This document shows positions 1 through 7,129 of a stretch of 22,544 bases of DNA, in pieces. The notes beneath the pieces are model-generated. The model was not told where the DNA came from. It saw only the letters and a program-made list of their open reading frames with translations, and made no database searches. Made by a program: the position numbers and the translations under genes. Source of the stretch: an uncultured Alphaproteobacteria bacterium (GTDB lineage: Bacteria > Pseudomonadota > Alphaproteobacteria > Caulobacterales > Parvularculaceae); assembly GCA_937895955.1 (NCBI GenBank), contig CALAZI010000175.1:1-22544 (forward strand), given 5' to 3'. Position 1 is the first letter of the stretch. Each line of letters opens with the position of its first letter.

Positions 1-1089
1 TTCGCCGGCCTCGCCCTTGAACATGACGAGTTCGATCTCGCGGACCTGCAACGGCGCAATTTCGCGGCGATCATGCGCCTCATGCCGGAGGCGCAGGCGC
101 ACACGCTCATCGCCGGCGACAATTCGTTTTTGCGCGCCGACCGCGCGCCGGGCGACAATCTCGGCGACAGCGACAATCTCAAGGCTGAGCTTGACCGCGT
201 CAGCGAGCGCTTTTCGCGCGGCGACATCATCGGCGCGATGGCGGACGGACGCGACGTTCTCTTGAAGGCGCGCGCGGCGTTCGGCTCGCGCTGGCGCGAT
301 GACGCGGTTGAGGAAATCCGTCGGCATGAGCTGGCCTCCTTCGCGCATCGTTGTCCTTTGACGCGACGATCCTTCAACCGGCCGCGCGGCTATCCGGGCG
401 ACGCGCCGCTGCTGGACCAGATTTACGGCCTCGGCGAAGCCATGCTCTGGCCGCATCCGGCGACGGTCGCCGGACAGGTGAGCTTTTTCGTCGTTCATTC
501 ATCGGCTTGCTGGGCGGTTCGCCTGCGGCGCGAGATTTTGGCGCGCGAGATCGACAAAACTTGCGATCGCGTCGCAGGCGGCGCATCGATCCTGTCGGTC
601 GCTTGCGGCCATCTGCGCGAACTTGAACTCTCCCTGCGCGCGCAGGACGGCGGCTTGAAGAAATTCTACGCGCTCGATCAGGACGGCGAGTCGATCAAGG
701 AAGTGCGCGACAGTTTTCCGAATCTGCCGATTGAGACGGTCGAAGGCAGCGTGCGCGGCATCATCTCGCGAAAAACGACCTTCGAGGATATCGATTTCGC
801 CTACGCCGCCGGTCTTCTCGACTATCTGGTCGCGCCGGTCGCGATGCGGCTCATCGAACGCATGTTTTCGTTCCTGAAGCCTGGCGGAAAGCTGCTGATC
901 GCCAATTTCACCCCGGCGGGCGAAGACATCGGCTATATGGAAGCTTTCATGGATTGGTGGCTCATCTACCGGACGAGCGACGAATTGCGGGAATTGCTTT
1001 CGGGACTGCCGAGCGAAGAAGTCGCGAATGTCGAAATTTACGAAGACGCGCGCGGCGTCGTCGCCTACGCCGTCGTTCAAAAGGCCTGA
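1..1089 (+). CDS. Class I SAM-dependent methyltransferase, PhcB-like (5' end cut by window)
   Basis: The frame is open from the first base and reads about 24 residues before the first ATG at 73, which has no Shine-Dalgarno sequence. The gene therefore probably starts left of the window. The protein has a helical N-terminal half, then NRPRGYPGD (residues about 102-110 counted from the ATG at 73), a motif I associate with methyltransferases of the kind annotated as extracellular-factor (3-hydroxypalmitate methyl ester) synthesis proteins. The SAM-binding region follows: SILSVACGHLRELE as motif I and FYALDQDGESI as the acidic loop after strand 2. FLKPGGKLLIANF is the usual late strand-4/5 region. 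The methyl acceptor cannot be read from sequence. The next gene is convergent, ending 38 bp away. The methyltransferase fold is clear; a role in fatty-acid methyl ester signalling is inference from resemblance only. Confidence 0.75.
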   Translation, partial: FAGLALEHDEFDLADLQRRNFAAIMRLMPEAQAHTLIAGDNSFLRADRAPGDNLGDSDNLKAELDRVSERFSRGDIIGAMADGRDVLLKARAAFGSRWRDDAVEEIRRHELASFAHRCPLTRRSFNRPRGYPGDAPLLDQIYGLGEAMLWPHPATVAGQVSFFVVHSSACWAVRLRREILAREIDKTCDRVAGGASILSVACGHLRELELSLRAQDGGLKKFYALDQDGESIKEVRDSFPNLPIETVEGSVRGIISRKTTFEDIDFAYAAGLLDYLVAPVAMRLIERMFSFLKPGGKLLIANFTPAGEDIGYMEAFMDWWLIYRTSDELRELLSGLPSEEVANVEIYEDARGVVAYAVVQKA

Positions 1090-1126
1090 TCGGCGCCTCT
1101 CGTTTGAAATCAGATTGACCTTGCGG

Positions 1127-2599
1127 TCAGGCCTGAGCGCGATTGGCGTCGGCTGAAGGCTCGCCGTCGCGTTGGGCGCGGTCGGCGAGCGCGAACCGCA
1201 CGACCGCCGTCGTTCCCTTGCCGACCGCCGTTTCAATCGAAAGGCGCGCGCCCTGACCTTCGAGCAGCAGCCGCGCGATCGGAAGGCCGAGACCGAGGCC
1301 TCCGCGAAGGCGCGACCGCGCCGCTTCCGTCTGTTCAAAGGGGGCGAAAGCGGCCGCTATTTTTTCGGGCGCCATGCCGCATCCCTCGTCCTTGATTTCC
1401 AGACGATAGGCGTCGTTCTCGACTTTGCCGGAAATCAGGATTTTCGAGCCCGGCCGGCTTGCGTTGACGGCGTTCTCAATGAGGTTCGACAGGGCGTAGG
1501 ACGCATGATGCTGGTCGATGCGCAGGACCGCCTTGGCGACGCCGCTCGCGTCGAGCGATATCGAACGTCCCGAAGCGGAGGCCGTGTGCTGCCCGTCTAG
1601 ATAATCGATGATCTCGCCGATCTCAATGTCCTCCACGACGAAATCAAGCTTGCCGGCGGTTGCGTCCGCATAGCGCAGCATCTGGCTCAGCTTCTTGAGC
1701 AGCCCGTGCGCCGACGTTGAAATCTGGTCGATCGACGACATCAGATCTTTCGTCTCGCCGTTGTTCACCTGGAGCCGCAGAATGTCGTCATACCCGATGA
1801 TCTGATGCAGCGGCGTCCTTAATTCATGCGTCAGGATCGACAGGAAATTGAGTTTTGACCGGTCGGCCGCCGTTGCTTCGACGAGCAGCTGTTCGATGCG
1901 GGCCGCATCGCGCTTGCGCTGGACGTCCTGCGCCCATTTCTGGCGCGATCGACGCTCCTGCAGGTAATTCGAAACGAGCGCGACGCCGGTCACGCTGATC
2001 ATGAAGAAATAGCCGGAAAGAATCTCGTTTGCGGTGAACTGCCGTCCGATGAGCAACGCCGTGCAGTAAGCGGCGGCGATTCCGATGAACGTGGGCGCCG
2101 CCAGCTTGACGCTGACACGCATCAGGCACGAGGCGAACACCATGACCACAAGAAGGCCAATGATGTAGGGCGGCGCGCCTTGCCCCGGCATTCGATAGAT
2201 CATGTAGACGATCGATATCGACATCGCCGCGAAGCCGAGCACGGTCGAGTATTCCACATAACGCCGATAACGCGGAATTGAGGTGAGGAGCACGCCGATG
2301 ACGACGATCGGCAGCGTGAAGAGGAAGCGCGTTGCGACGAATTCGGCGGCGAGCGCTCCGCCGACAAGCACGTCAAGCGCGCTGTAGGAAAGATAAACGC
2401 CGATGCCGAGAACCTGAAGCAGCCGTTCGCGATCGGCTTCGGGACCGGCGAGATGAAGCCGATAGGCTTCCTCGGTTTCGGGATCGGCGAATTCGGCGAT
2501 GATCGGGCGCAAGGAATCGCGTGCGGCCGAGTCGGGCCGCGCAGGCTGCGCCGCGCCGCTCCCCGCCGGCGTTGAGAGCTTGTCCTTGCTGTCGCTCAT
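1127..2599 (-). CDS. Membrane-bound sensor histidine kinase
   Basis: This 490-aa protein has a soluble N-terminus of about 65 residues, then five or six hydrophobic segments (about 66-213) forming an integral membrane sensor without a large periplasmic loop. A short coiled linker (about 213-245) leads to a HisKA dimerisation domain with the phospho-acceptor in ILTHELRTPLHQ (His258). The HATPase_c domain shows the N box (NLIENAVN, about 372-379), G1 (DEGCGM, about 404-409) and G2 (GGLGLGLP, about 433-440). It lacks a fused receiver domain, so its partner regulator is separate. No regulator gene adjoins it directly; cpdR is the nearest one on the same strand, beyond a tRNA gene, and CpdR is normally phosphorylated through the CckA-ChpT relay, so pairing should not be assumed. 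The ATG has AGGG about 8 nt upstream. The signal sensed is unknown. Confidence 0.9.
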   Translation of the reverse strand: MSDSKDKLSTPAGSGAAQPARPDSAARDSLRPIIAEFADPETEEAYRLHLAGPEADRERLLQVLGIGVYLSYSALDVLVGGALAAEFVATRFLFTLPIVVIGVLLTSIPRYRRYVEYSTVLGFAAMSISIVYMIYRMPGQGAPPYIIGLLVVMVFASCLMRVSVKLAAPTFIGIAAAYCTALLIGRQFTANEILSGYFFMISVTGVALVSNYLQERRSRQKWAQDVQRKRDAARIEQLLVEATAADRSKLNFLSILTHELRTPLHQIIGYDDILRLQVNNGETKDLMSSIDQISTSAHGLLKKLSQMLRYADATAGKLDFVVEDIEIGEIIDYLDGQHTASASGRSISLDASGVAKAVLRIDQHHASYALSNLIENAVNASRPGSKILISGKVENDAYRLEIKDEGCGMAPEKIAAAFAPFEQTEAARSRLRGGLGLGLPIARLLLEGQGARLSIETAVGKGTTAVVRFALADRAQRDGEPSADANRAQA

Positions 2600-2703
2600 G
2601 CGGTGACCCTAGCTTGGTTTGGTTAACCCTTCTTTTTTCACTGGGCGAAGAGGGGCCCAGCGCCCGCAATCTTGAAACCGCCGGCTTCTGAGGCCGCCGC
2701 GAA

Positions 2704-2724
2704 TAAAAAAGAGGTTATTAACCT
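2704..2724 (-). terminator. Possible terminator after tRNA-Val
   Basis: On the minus strand, downstream of the tRNA 3' end, a short palindrome (AGGTTA-A-TAACCT, 2712-2724) is followed directly by CTTTTTTATTC. A usable stem is only about 4-5 bp with a small loop, so this is a weak intrinsic terminator at best. The T-tract and its position about 40 nt after the tRNA favour termination. The same palindrome contains TTAACC, which could instead be a protein-binding half-site. Confidence 0.4.
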
Positions 2725-2765
2725 TTCGGGCGCTCACGCGGGCGATTTTGGGGAGAAAAGGCGAA

Positions 2766-2840
2766 TGGTGGGCGCACGTAGGATCGAACTACGGGCCTCC
2801 ACCGTGTCAAGGTGGCGCTCTACCACTGAGCTATGCGCCC
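2766..2840 (-). tRNA. tRNA-Val (anticodon GAC)
   Basis: The minus strand folds as a full cloverleaf. The acceptor stem pairs GGGCGCA (2834-2840) with TGCGCCC (2770-2776). A D arm GCTC...GAGC follows. The anticodon stem is CCACC/GGTGG with loop TTGACAC, giving anticodon GAC (valine). The T arm is CGTAG-TTCGATC-CTACG. The discriminator is A and CCA is encoded (2766-2768). The tRNA reads valine GUC/GUU codons. It is 75 nt with CCA. No integrase or att-like duplication is seen beside it. Confidence 0.96.
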
Positions 2841-2912
2841 CGAAGAGTGAGCGCGTCTAACCGCAAAATCCTGAAGGCGCAAGGGGCGAAGAGGCGGCTT
2901 GGCGCGTGGGCG

Positions 2913-3272
2913 CTAAGCGGCGACCATGCGTTCGACTTCCTGAACCAGATCCTTGAGATGGAAGGGTTTTGAAAGGACCTTCGCCTCTTCCGGGGCGCGG
3001 TTGGCTGGATTGAGCGCCACCGCGGCGAATCCCGTAATGAACATGATCTTCATTTCCGGATCGATCTGGGCCGCCCTGCGGGCGAGTTCGATCCCGTCCA
3101 TGACGGGCATCACGATATCGGTCAGCAAAAGGTCGAATTCCCGCAATTGCAGCTCTGTCAGCGCTTCATCGCCCTGGGCGGCGTCGACAACGGAATGCCC
3201 GGCCTTCTCAAGCGCTTTCTTGAGAAATCGCCGCATCGACTCATCGTCTTCCGCCAGGAGAATCGCCGCCAT
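2913..3272 (-). CDS. cpdR: CpdR-type single-domain response regulator
   Basis: This 119-aa protein consists of one receiver domain with no output domain. It shows the acidic pair Glu8-Asp9-Asp10, the phospho-acceptor Asp52 in LLLTDIVMPVMDGIELARR, and the late signature FITGFAAVALNP followed by KVLSKPFHLKDLV, which is close to Caulobacter and rhizobial CpdR. In those organisms unphosphorylated CpdR brings ClpXP substrates to the cell pole and primes proteolysis of CtrA and other cell-cycle proteins; phosphorylation by CckA-ChpT switches it off. The start chosen (ATG at 3272) has AAAGG 8 nt upstream and matches the family length. A longer reading frame upstream of it is not supported. It is divergent from the N-formylglutamate amidohydrolase gene, an arrangement also seen in other alphaproteobacteria. 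Confidence 0.93.
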   Translation of the reverse strand: MAAILLAEDDESMRRFLKKALEKAGHSVVDAAQGDEALTELQLREFDLLLTDIVMPVMDGIELARRAAQIDPEMKIMFITGFAAVALNPANRAPEEAKVLSKPFHLKDLVQEVERMVAA

Positions 3273-3480
3273 TTTTAACGCCTTTATTGACTGAATCCGC
3301 TCTAACCAATTCCGCGCGCGCAGGGAAGCCGATGCGGCCGTCCCGCCTGCGCCGGAAGCCAAGCAAGACGGGCGCCGACTTGCGGCGGCGACGAAAAGTC
3401 TTAACGATCCGCCTGCTACCCCTTTAAGGTGCGCAAGCCGCATCGCCGCCCAGCGCTAGCTGGCGGGAATTGGGAGAAGG

Positions 3481-4377
3481 ATGGATAAAATGCGCGCCGA
3501 GCCCGCCGCTCAGCCTGCGATTGAAGTCGCCGAGCCGGCGCGGCTCACCACGCCGCTGATATTCGCCTCGCCGCATTCGGGCCGGCGCTATCCGCCTGAA
3601 CTCCTGCGCATGAGCCGTCTTGACCGTCAGTCCCTGCGCCAGTCGGAAGATTCCTATGTCGATCTGCTTTTCGACGCCGCGCCGGCCTTCGGCGCGCCGC
3701 TCTTGCGCGCGCTCTTTCCGCGCGCCTGGATCGACGTGAATCGCAGCCGGGACGAGCTTGATCCGCGGATGTTTGCGGACGCGCTGCCGGCGAGCGCCGA
3801 TACGAGGTCGAACCGCGTGCGCGCGGGGCTTGGCGTCATTCCGCGCATTGTTGCGGACGGTCAGGATATCTACGACCGCAAGCTGAAATTCTTCGAGGCG
3901 CGCCGCCGTCTGGCGTCCTGTTACGATCCCTATCACAGGGCTTTGAACGAGTTGATCGCCGCCGCGCGCGCGCGATTCGGCTGCGCGATTGTCATTGATT
4001 GCCATTCGATGCCGTCGGCGGGGGGCGCGCCTTTCCGCGACGGCGAAAAGTCGATTGATTTCGTCCTTGGCGACCGCTTCGGCGCGTCCTGCGCGCCGGC
4101 GGCGCCTGCGCTGGTCGAGCATGTGCTCAGCGCCCAGGGCTATGTCGTCGCGCGCAATGCGCCCTATGCGGGCGGCCATGTGGCTGCGGCCTACGGCCGG
4201 CCGGGTGACGGCGTTCACGTCCTGCAAATCGAGATCAACCGCTCGCTTTATCTCGATGAGAGCCGGATTGCGCGAACCGACGGATTTGACCGCCTGCGGG
4301 GAAACCTGCAGACATTGGTGTCCGAACTGGCGCGGATCTCGCCGGCGGCCTTGAGGCCGGCCCAGGCGGCCGAGTAA
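3481..4377 (+). CDS. N-formylglutamate amidohydrolase family protein
   Basis: This 298-aa protein is of the HutG-like N-formylglutamate deformylase family (PF05013), whose best-known members release formate from N-formyl-L-glutamate at the end of a histidine-degradation route. It shows the family's early SPHSGRRYP, then SEDSYVDLLFD, WIDVNRSRDELDPR, and IVIDCHSMPS, which supplies likely metal/substrate residues. No other hut genes are nearby, so the true substrate may be another N-formyl amino acid. Two in-frame starts are possible: ATG 3481 with GGGAG 4 nt upstream, or ATG 3490 with AAGG 9 nt upstream; they differ by three residues. It is divergent from cpdR across 208 bp. Confidence 0.85.
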   Translation: MDKMRAEPAAQPAIEVAEPARLTTPLIFASPHSGRRYPPELLRMSRLDRQSLRQSEDSYVDLLFDAAPAFGAPLLRALFPRAWIDVNRSRDELDPRMFADALPASADTRSNRVRAGLGVIPRIVADGQDIYDRKLKFFEARRRLASCYDPYHRALNELIAAARARFGCAIVIDCHSMPSAGGAPFRDGEKSIDFVLGDRFGASCAPAAPALVEHVLSAQGYVVARNAPYAGGHVAAAYGRPGDGVHVLQIEINRSLYLDESRIARTDGFDRLRGNLQTLVSELARISPAALRPAQAAE

Positions 4378-4390
4378 TTTGTTGCGTTAG

Positions 4391-4424
4391 CGAAAGAAAA
4401 AAGCCGCGGGGAAGCCCCGCGGCT
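4391..4424 (-). terminator. Strong GC hairpin with T-tract on the minus strand
   Basis: A perfect 10-bp stem (AGCCGCGGGG at 4402-4411 with CCCCGCGGCT at 4415-4424) closes a 3-nt loop. Read on the minus strand it is followed by TTTTTT then CTTTCG, the classical layout of a Rho-independent terminator. Read on the plus strand it is preceded by A-runs and followed by GAGTTATTTGGG, a poor U-tract, though it could still end the amidohydrolase transcript whose stop codon lies 24 bp before the stem. No minus-strand gene is visible immediately to its right. Confidence 0.65.
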
Positions 4425-4701
4425 GAGTTATTTGGGAGGAAACGCCCCTAAGGGCTGCAGCGTTTTGTTGCGCTGCAAGAAAAATGTCGCATGGACACCG
4501 CTGCGGCGCAACGCATTTTCCCGTGCGTCAATCCGCGTCGGGGCGTTGAAGGTGGGACGGTCGGCCAGCAATCGGGCGGAGAGGGAGCAGGACTTGGATT
4601 CTCATTCTAAACCGGGAGGCGCCCCGGCGGAACGCAAGGGGGCCTTGAAGCGCCTCCAGTCGGGCGTCGGTCGGCTCACCCGGCCGCGTCAGCGATTCAC
4701 C
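4425..4701. other. Structured non-coding stretch upstream of the glycosyltransferase
   Basis: The gap from 4378 to the chosen glycosyltransferase start is 324 bases. Apart from the terminator-like hairpin it holds a second hairpin and a related third arm (4456-4511), and a good Shine-Dalgarno (GGAG 4584-4587) six bases before an in-frame TTG at 4594. The reading frame of the glycosyltransferase stays open back through 4432, but the peptide it would encode is basic, lacks resemblance to the family, and has less GC at third codon positions than the genes around it. I therefore treat at least 4425-4593 as leader or intergenic DNA. Confidence 0.5.
4456..4511. repeat. Cluster of three inverted TGC(A/G)GCG elements
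   Basis: TGCAGCG (4456-4462) pairs with CGCTGCA (4471-4477) as a 7-bp stem with an 8-nt loop. A third element TGCGGCGCAA (4502-4511) is complementary at 9 of 10 positions to TTGCGCTGCA (4468-4477), so two alternative hairpins share the middle arm. This could be an RNA switch-like structure or a cluster of operator sites. Alphaproteobacterial polyhydroxyalkanoate regulators of the PhaR type bind CTGC/GCAG-rich sequences, but no phasin gene is present here, so that link is only a suggestion. Confidence 0.45.
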
Positions 4702-5775
4702 ATGCCGAACCCGCAGTCGGGCCTCAAAATCGTCATTGCGACGGACGCCTGGCGGCCGCAATTGAACGGTGTCGTCAGGACGCTCGAGACCCTCGGCGAA
4801 ATCCTGACGCGCTTCGGCAATCAGGTTCGATACATTACGCCGAACGAGTTCAAGTCGGTGCCGCTTCCGTCCTATCCGGAAATCCGCCTTTCGATCCTGC
4901 CGAACCGGCGGGTCGCCAAGATGATCAACGACTTCAAGCCCGACGCCATCCATATCGCGACGGAAGGACCGATCGGACGCGCCGTGCGCCGTTTTTGCAA
5001 GCGCCGAGATTATCCGTTCACGACAAGCTTTCACACGCGCTTTCCCGAATACGCCAATGAACGCTGGGCGGTGCCGATTTCCTGGGGATATGCGGTGCTG
5101 AAGGATTTTCATAAGGACGGCGAGACGATGATGGTCGCAACGCCCGGCTTGATGGACGAGTTGAAAGAGCGCGGCTTCGTCGACATGAAATTATGGGCGC
5201 GCGGCGTCGACCTTCAACAGTTCAAACCCGGCGATCGAAGCTTTCTCGATCATCAAAAGCGTCCGATTTTTCTCTATGTCGGCCGGCTCGCCGTTGAAAA
5301 GAGCATTGAGGATTTTCTCAAGCTCGACCTGCCGGGAACCAAAGTGATCGTCGGCGACGGGCCGCAGCGCGCCGAGCTTGAAGAGCGGTTCAAGGACGCG
5401 GTTTTCGTCGGTCCGAAATTCGGCGAAGAGCTGACGCGCTATTACCAGGCGGCCGACGTATTCGTTTTCCCGTCGCGGACCGACACGTTCGGTCTCGTTA
5501 ACGTTGAAGCGCTCGCCTGCGGCGTTCCGGTCGCCGCCTATCCGGTGCGCGGCCCGCTTGAAATCCTCGACGGCGCGCCGGCCGGCTGCGGCGCGATGAA
5601 CGAGGACCTGCGGCAAGCCTGTCTCGACGCCTTTGAGCGCCGCGATCCGGCGGCCTGCCGCGCCTGGTCTGAACGGTTTTCGTGGGAATCGGCCTCGCGC
5701 CAGTTCATCGCCAATCTTGAAATGCCGGGATTTGACGAAGATTTCTGGCTTCGCTCGGCGAAAATGATCGACTGA
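4702..5775 (+). CDS. GT4-family glycosyltransferase
   Basis: This 357-aa protein (from the ATG at 4702) is a retaining GT-B glycosyltransferase. The N-terminal donor-independent half opens with IVIATDAWRPQLNGVVRTLETL and carries HIATEGPIGRAVR and TTSFHTRFPEY. The C-terminal nucleotide-sugar half has FLYVGRLAVEKSIEDF, VIVGDGPQRAELEE, and the E-x7-E-like stretch DTFGLVNVEALACGVPVAAYPV that contacts the donor. It resembles the group including mannosyltransferases and the Agrobacterium diacylglycerol glycosyltransferase Agt, so the acceptor may be a membrane lipid; this is inference. The ATG at 4702 has no ribosome-binding site but places the family's N-terminal strand a few residues in. A TTG at 4594 with an excellent GGAG at 6-nt spacing would add 36 basic residues and is a real alternative. 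Confidence 0.87.
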   Translation: MPNPQSGLKIVIATDAWRPQLNGVVRTLETLGEILTRFGNQVRYITPNEFKSVPLPSYPEIRLSILPNRRVAKMINDFKPDAIHIATEGPIGRAVRRFCKRRDYPFTTSFHTRFPEYANERWAVPISWGYAVLKDFHKDGETMMVATPGLMDELKERGFVDMKLWARGVDLQQFKPGDRSFLDHQKRPIFLYVGRLAVEKSIEDFLKLDLPGTKVIVGDGPQRAELEERFKDAVFVGPKFGEELTRYYQAADVFVFPSRTDTFGLVNVEALACGVPVAAYPVRGPLEILDGAPAGCGAMNEDLRQACLDAFERRDPAACRAWSERFSWESASRQFIANLEMPGFDEDFWLRSAKMID

Positions 5776-5828
5776 CCGCCCGCCCGGCCGCGGCGAATTC
5801 TCTCATTCGGCATAAAGCTTGCCTCTTT

Positions 5829-5843
5829 CTCCCGCATCGGGAG
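5829..5843. promoter_or_regulatory. 15-bp palindrome upstream of the XRE regulator
   Basis: CTCCCG-CAT-CGGGAG is a perfect 6-bp inverted repeat with a 3-bp centre. It lies 54 bp after the glycosyltransferase stop and 44 bp before the regulator start codon. There is no T-tract on the plus side, so it is not a standard terminator for the glycosyltransferase. Its place in the leader of a helix-turn-helix gene fits an autoregulatory operator or a leader hairpin. Confidence 0.35.
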
Positions 5844-5887
5844 CGCGAGCGTGGGGTCTTGCGCGCCATTCAAGGGAGAAAAGACCG

Positions 5888-6271
5888 ATGGCCCATCCAA
5901 TCGACCTCCATGTCGGCGCGCGCGTGCGCCAGCGTCGCCGTCTTCTCGGCATGACGCAGCAGCGTCTTGCGGACGCCGTTTCCATCCGCTTCCAGCAAAT
6001 CCAGAAATACGAAAGCGGCGCCAATCGCATTTCCGCCTCGCGCCTGTGGTCCCTCTCGAAAGCGCTCGACGTGACGGTCGCGTATTTTTTCGAGGGCGTC
6101 GATGAAGAGGGGCGCATCAATGGCGGCCACGTCGACCACGGCGCCGCCGCGCCGGCCGACATTTTCCAGAACAAGGACACGATCGCGCTCGTTCGCGCCT
6201 TTTACACCATGAATGACGAACCGCGCCGCCGCCTTCTTGATCTCGCCAAGGCGATGTCGGGCGACGAATAA
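5888..6271 (+). CDS. XRE-family transcriptional regulator, PraR-like
   Basis: This 127-aa protein starts IDLHVGARVRQRRRLLGMTQ and carries one HTH_3/XRE domain (about residues 8-65): MTQQRLADAVSIRFQQIQKY with the recognition helix around FQQIQKYESGANRI. The C-terminal tail (about 95-127) is short and ends in a small helix. It belongs to the widespread alphaproteobacterial group of small XRE proteins that includes rhizobial PraR, a repressor linked to quorum sensing and biofilm formation; the regulon here cannot be predicted. GGGAG lies 9 nt before the ATG. The IMPase gene follows after 45 bp in the same direction, so the two may share a transcript. Confidence 0.88.
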   Translation: MAHPIDLHVGARVRQRRRLLGMTQQRLADAVSIRFQQIQKYESGANRISASRLWSLSKALDVTVAYFFEGVDEEGRINGGHVDHGAAAPADIFQNKDTIALVRAFYTMNDEPRRRLLDLAKAMSGDE

Positions 6272-6300
6272 TCGACAGTTGAATTTGTCTTCTCCCGGGA

Positions 6301-6320
6301 CCATGGTCGATCGGCCATGG
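6301..6320. promoter_or_regulatory. 20-bp near-palindrome overlapping the hisN start codon
   Basis: Two CCATGG sites flank GATC so that 18 of 20 positions are symmetric (6301-6320). The second CCATGG contains the ATG used by the downstream gene. As DNA it could be an operator. As RNA it would form a hairpin covering the translation start, where no convincing Shine-Dalgarno sequence is seen. Confidence 0.35.
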
Positions 6321-7129
6321 TCTCTGATTTGGAAAACAGCAAAGAGCTGGCGGTCTTCGCCGGCCGCCTCGCCGACGCCGCGCGCAATGAAACCTTGCCG
6401 CGCTTCCGGGCCGGCGCGCAGATATTCAACAAGGCCGGCGCGCTTTTCGATCCGGTGACCGACGCCGATCGCGAAGCCGAGCGCGCGCTTCGCCGGATGA
6501 TTGAAGCGGTCTATCCGCGGCACGGCATCATCGGCGAGGAATTCGGCGCCGTCCGCGCCGACGCCGAATATCGCTGGGTGATCGATCCGGTTGACGGAAC
6601 CCGCGCATTCATGTGCGGCGCGGCGACATGGGCGACGCTGATCGCGCTTGAGCGCGGCGCGGCGCCGACGCTCGGCGTCATCGATCAACCGTTTACGGAC
6701 GAACGCTGGACCGGCGGCGCGGGCGTCGCTCATTACCGGCATGGCGCGGCGACGCGCGCCTGCGCGACGAGCGGCGTCACGGACATTTCGCGCGCGCGCC
6801 TGTCGACCACCGATCCGCGGCGCGAGGCGTATTTCAGCGGCGATGAAGCGGCCGCCTTCGCCGCCGTGGCGGCCAGGGCGCAGGTCGCGCGTTTCAGTCT
6901 CGACGCTTACGCCTACGGCCTGCTCGCCATCGGAGAGCTCGATCTCGTCGTTGAAGCGAGCCTGAAACGCCATGATTTCGCGGCGCTGGCGCCGGTCGTT
7001 GAAGGCGCAGGCGGCGTCATCACCGGCTGGAAGGGCGAGCCGCTGGGCGAATGCGCCGGCGGGCGCGTCGTCGCGGCGGCGACGAAAGAGCTGCATCAGG
7101 CCGCGCTGGCGTTGCTGCGCGGCGTCTAG
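6317..7129 (+). CDS. hisN: Inositol-monophosphatase family protein, probable histidinol-phosphatase
   Basis: This 270-aa member of the Mg-dependent, Li-sensitive phosphatase family shows the metal-binding motifs in order: DPVTDADREAE (about 45-55), GEEF (73-76), DPVDGTRAF (90-98) and the late HDFAALAPVVEGAGG (Asp220). The DPVDGTRAF and LK..D.xALxPVVEGAGG signatures are those of HisN-type histidinol-phosphatases, which remove phosphate from L-histidinol phosphate in histidine synthesis. A general inositol- or 3'-phosphoadenosine-type phosphatase is not excluded, since no other his genes are nearby. The N-terminus begins within a 20-bp near-palindrome, and the TAG stop codon coincides with the first three bases of a 102-bp repeat. 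Confidence 0.75.
   Translation: MVSDLENSKELAVFAGRLADAARNETLPRFRAGAQIFNKAGALFDPVTDADREAERALRRMIEAVYPRHGIIGEEFGAVRADAEYRWVIDPVDGTRAFMCGAATWATLIALERGAAPTLGVIDQPFTDERWTGGAGVAHYRHGAATRACATSGVTDISRARLSTTDPRREAYFSGDEAAAFAAVAARAQVARFSLDAYAYGLLAIGELDLVVEASLKRHDFAALAPVVEGAGGVITGWKGEPLGECAGGRVVAAATKELHQAALALLRGV

Noticed and set aside
2766..2840. tRNA as integration site of a mobile element
   Set aside because: No integrase, no direct repeat of the tRNA 3' end and no composition shift nearby.
2672..2972. Short plus-strand ORFs over the tRNA (peptides of the GARRIELRASTVSRWRSTTE kind)
   Set aside because: These are the well-known false peptides produced by translating the strand opposite a tRNA gene.
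5870..7096. 408-codon minus-strand frame
   Set aside because: It is antisense to the XRE and hisN genes, whose motifs are clear; the antisense product is low-complexity Arg-rich.
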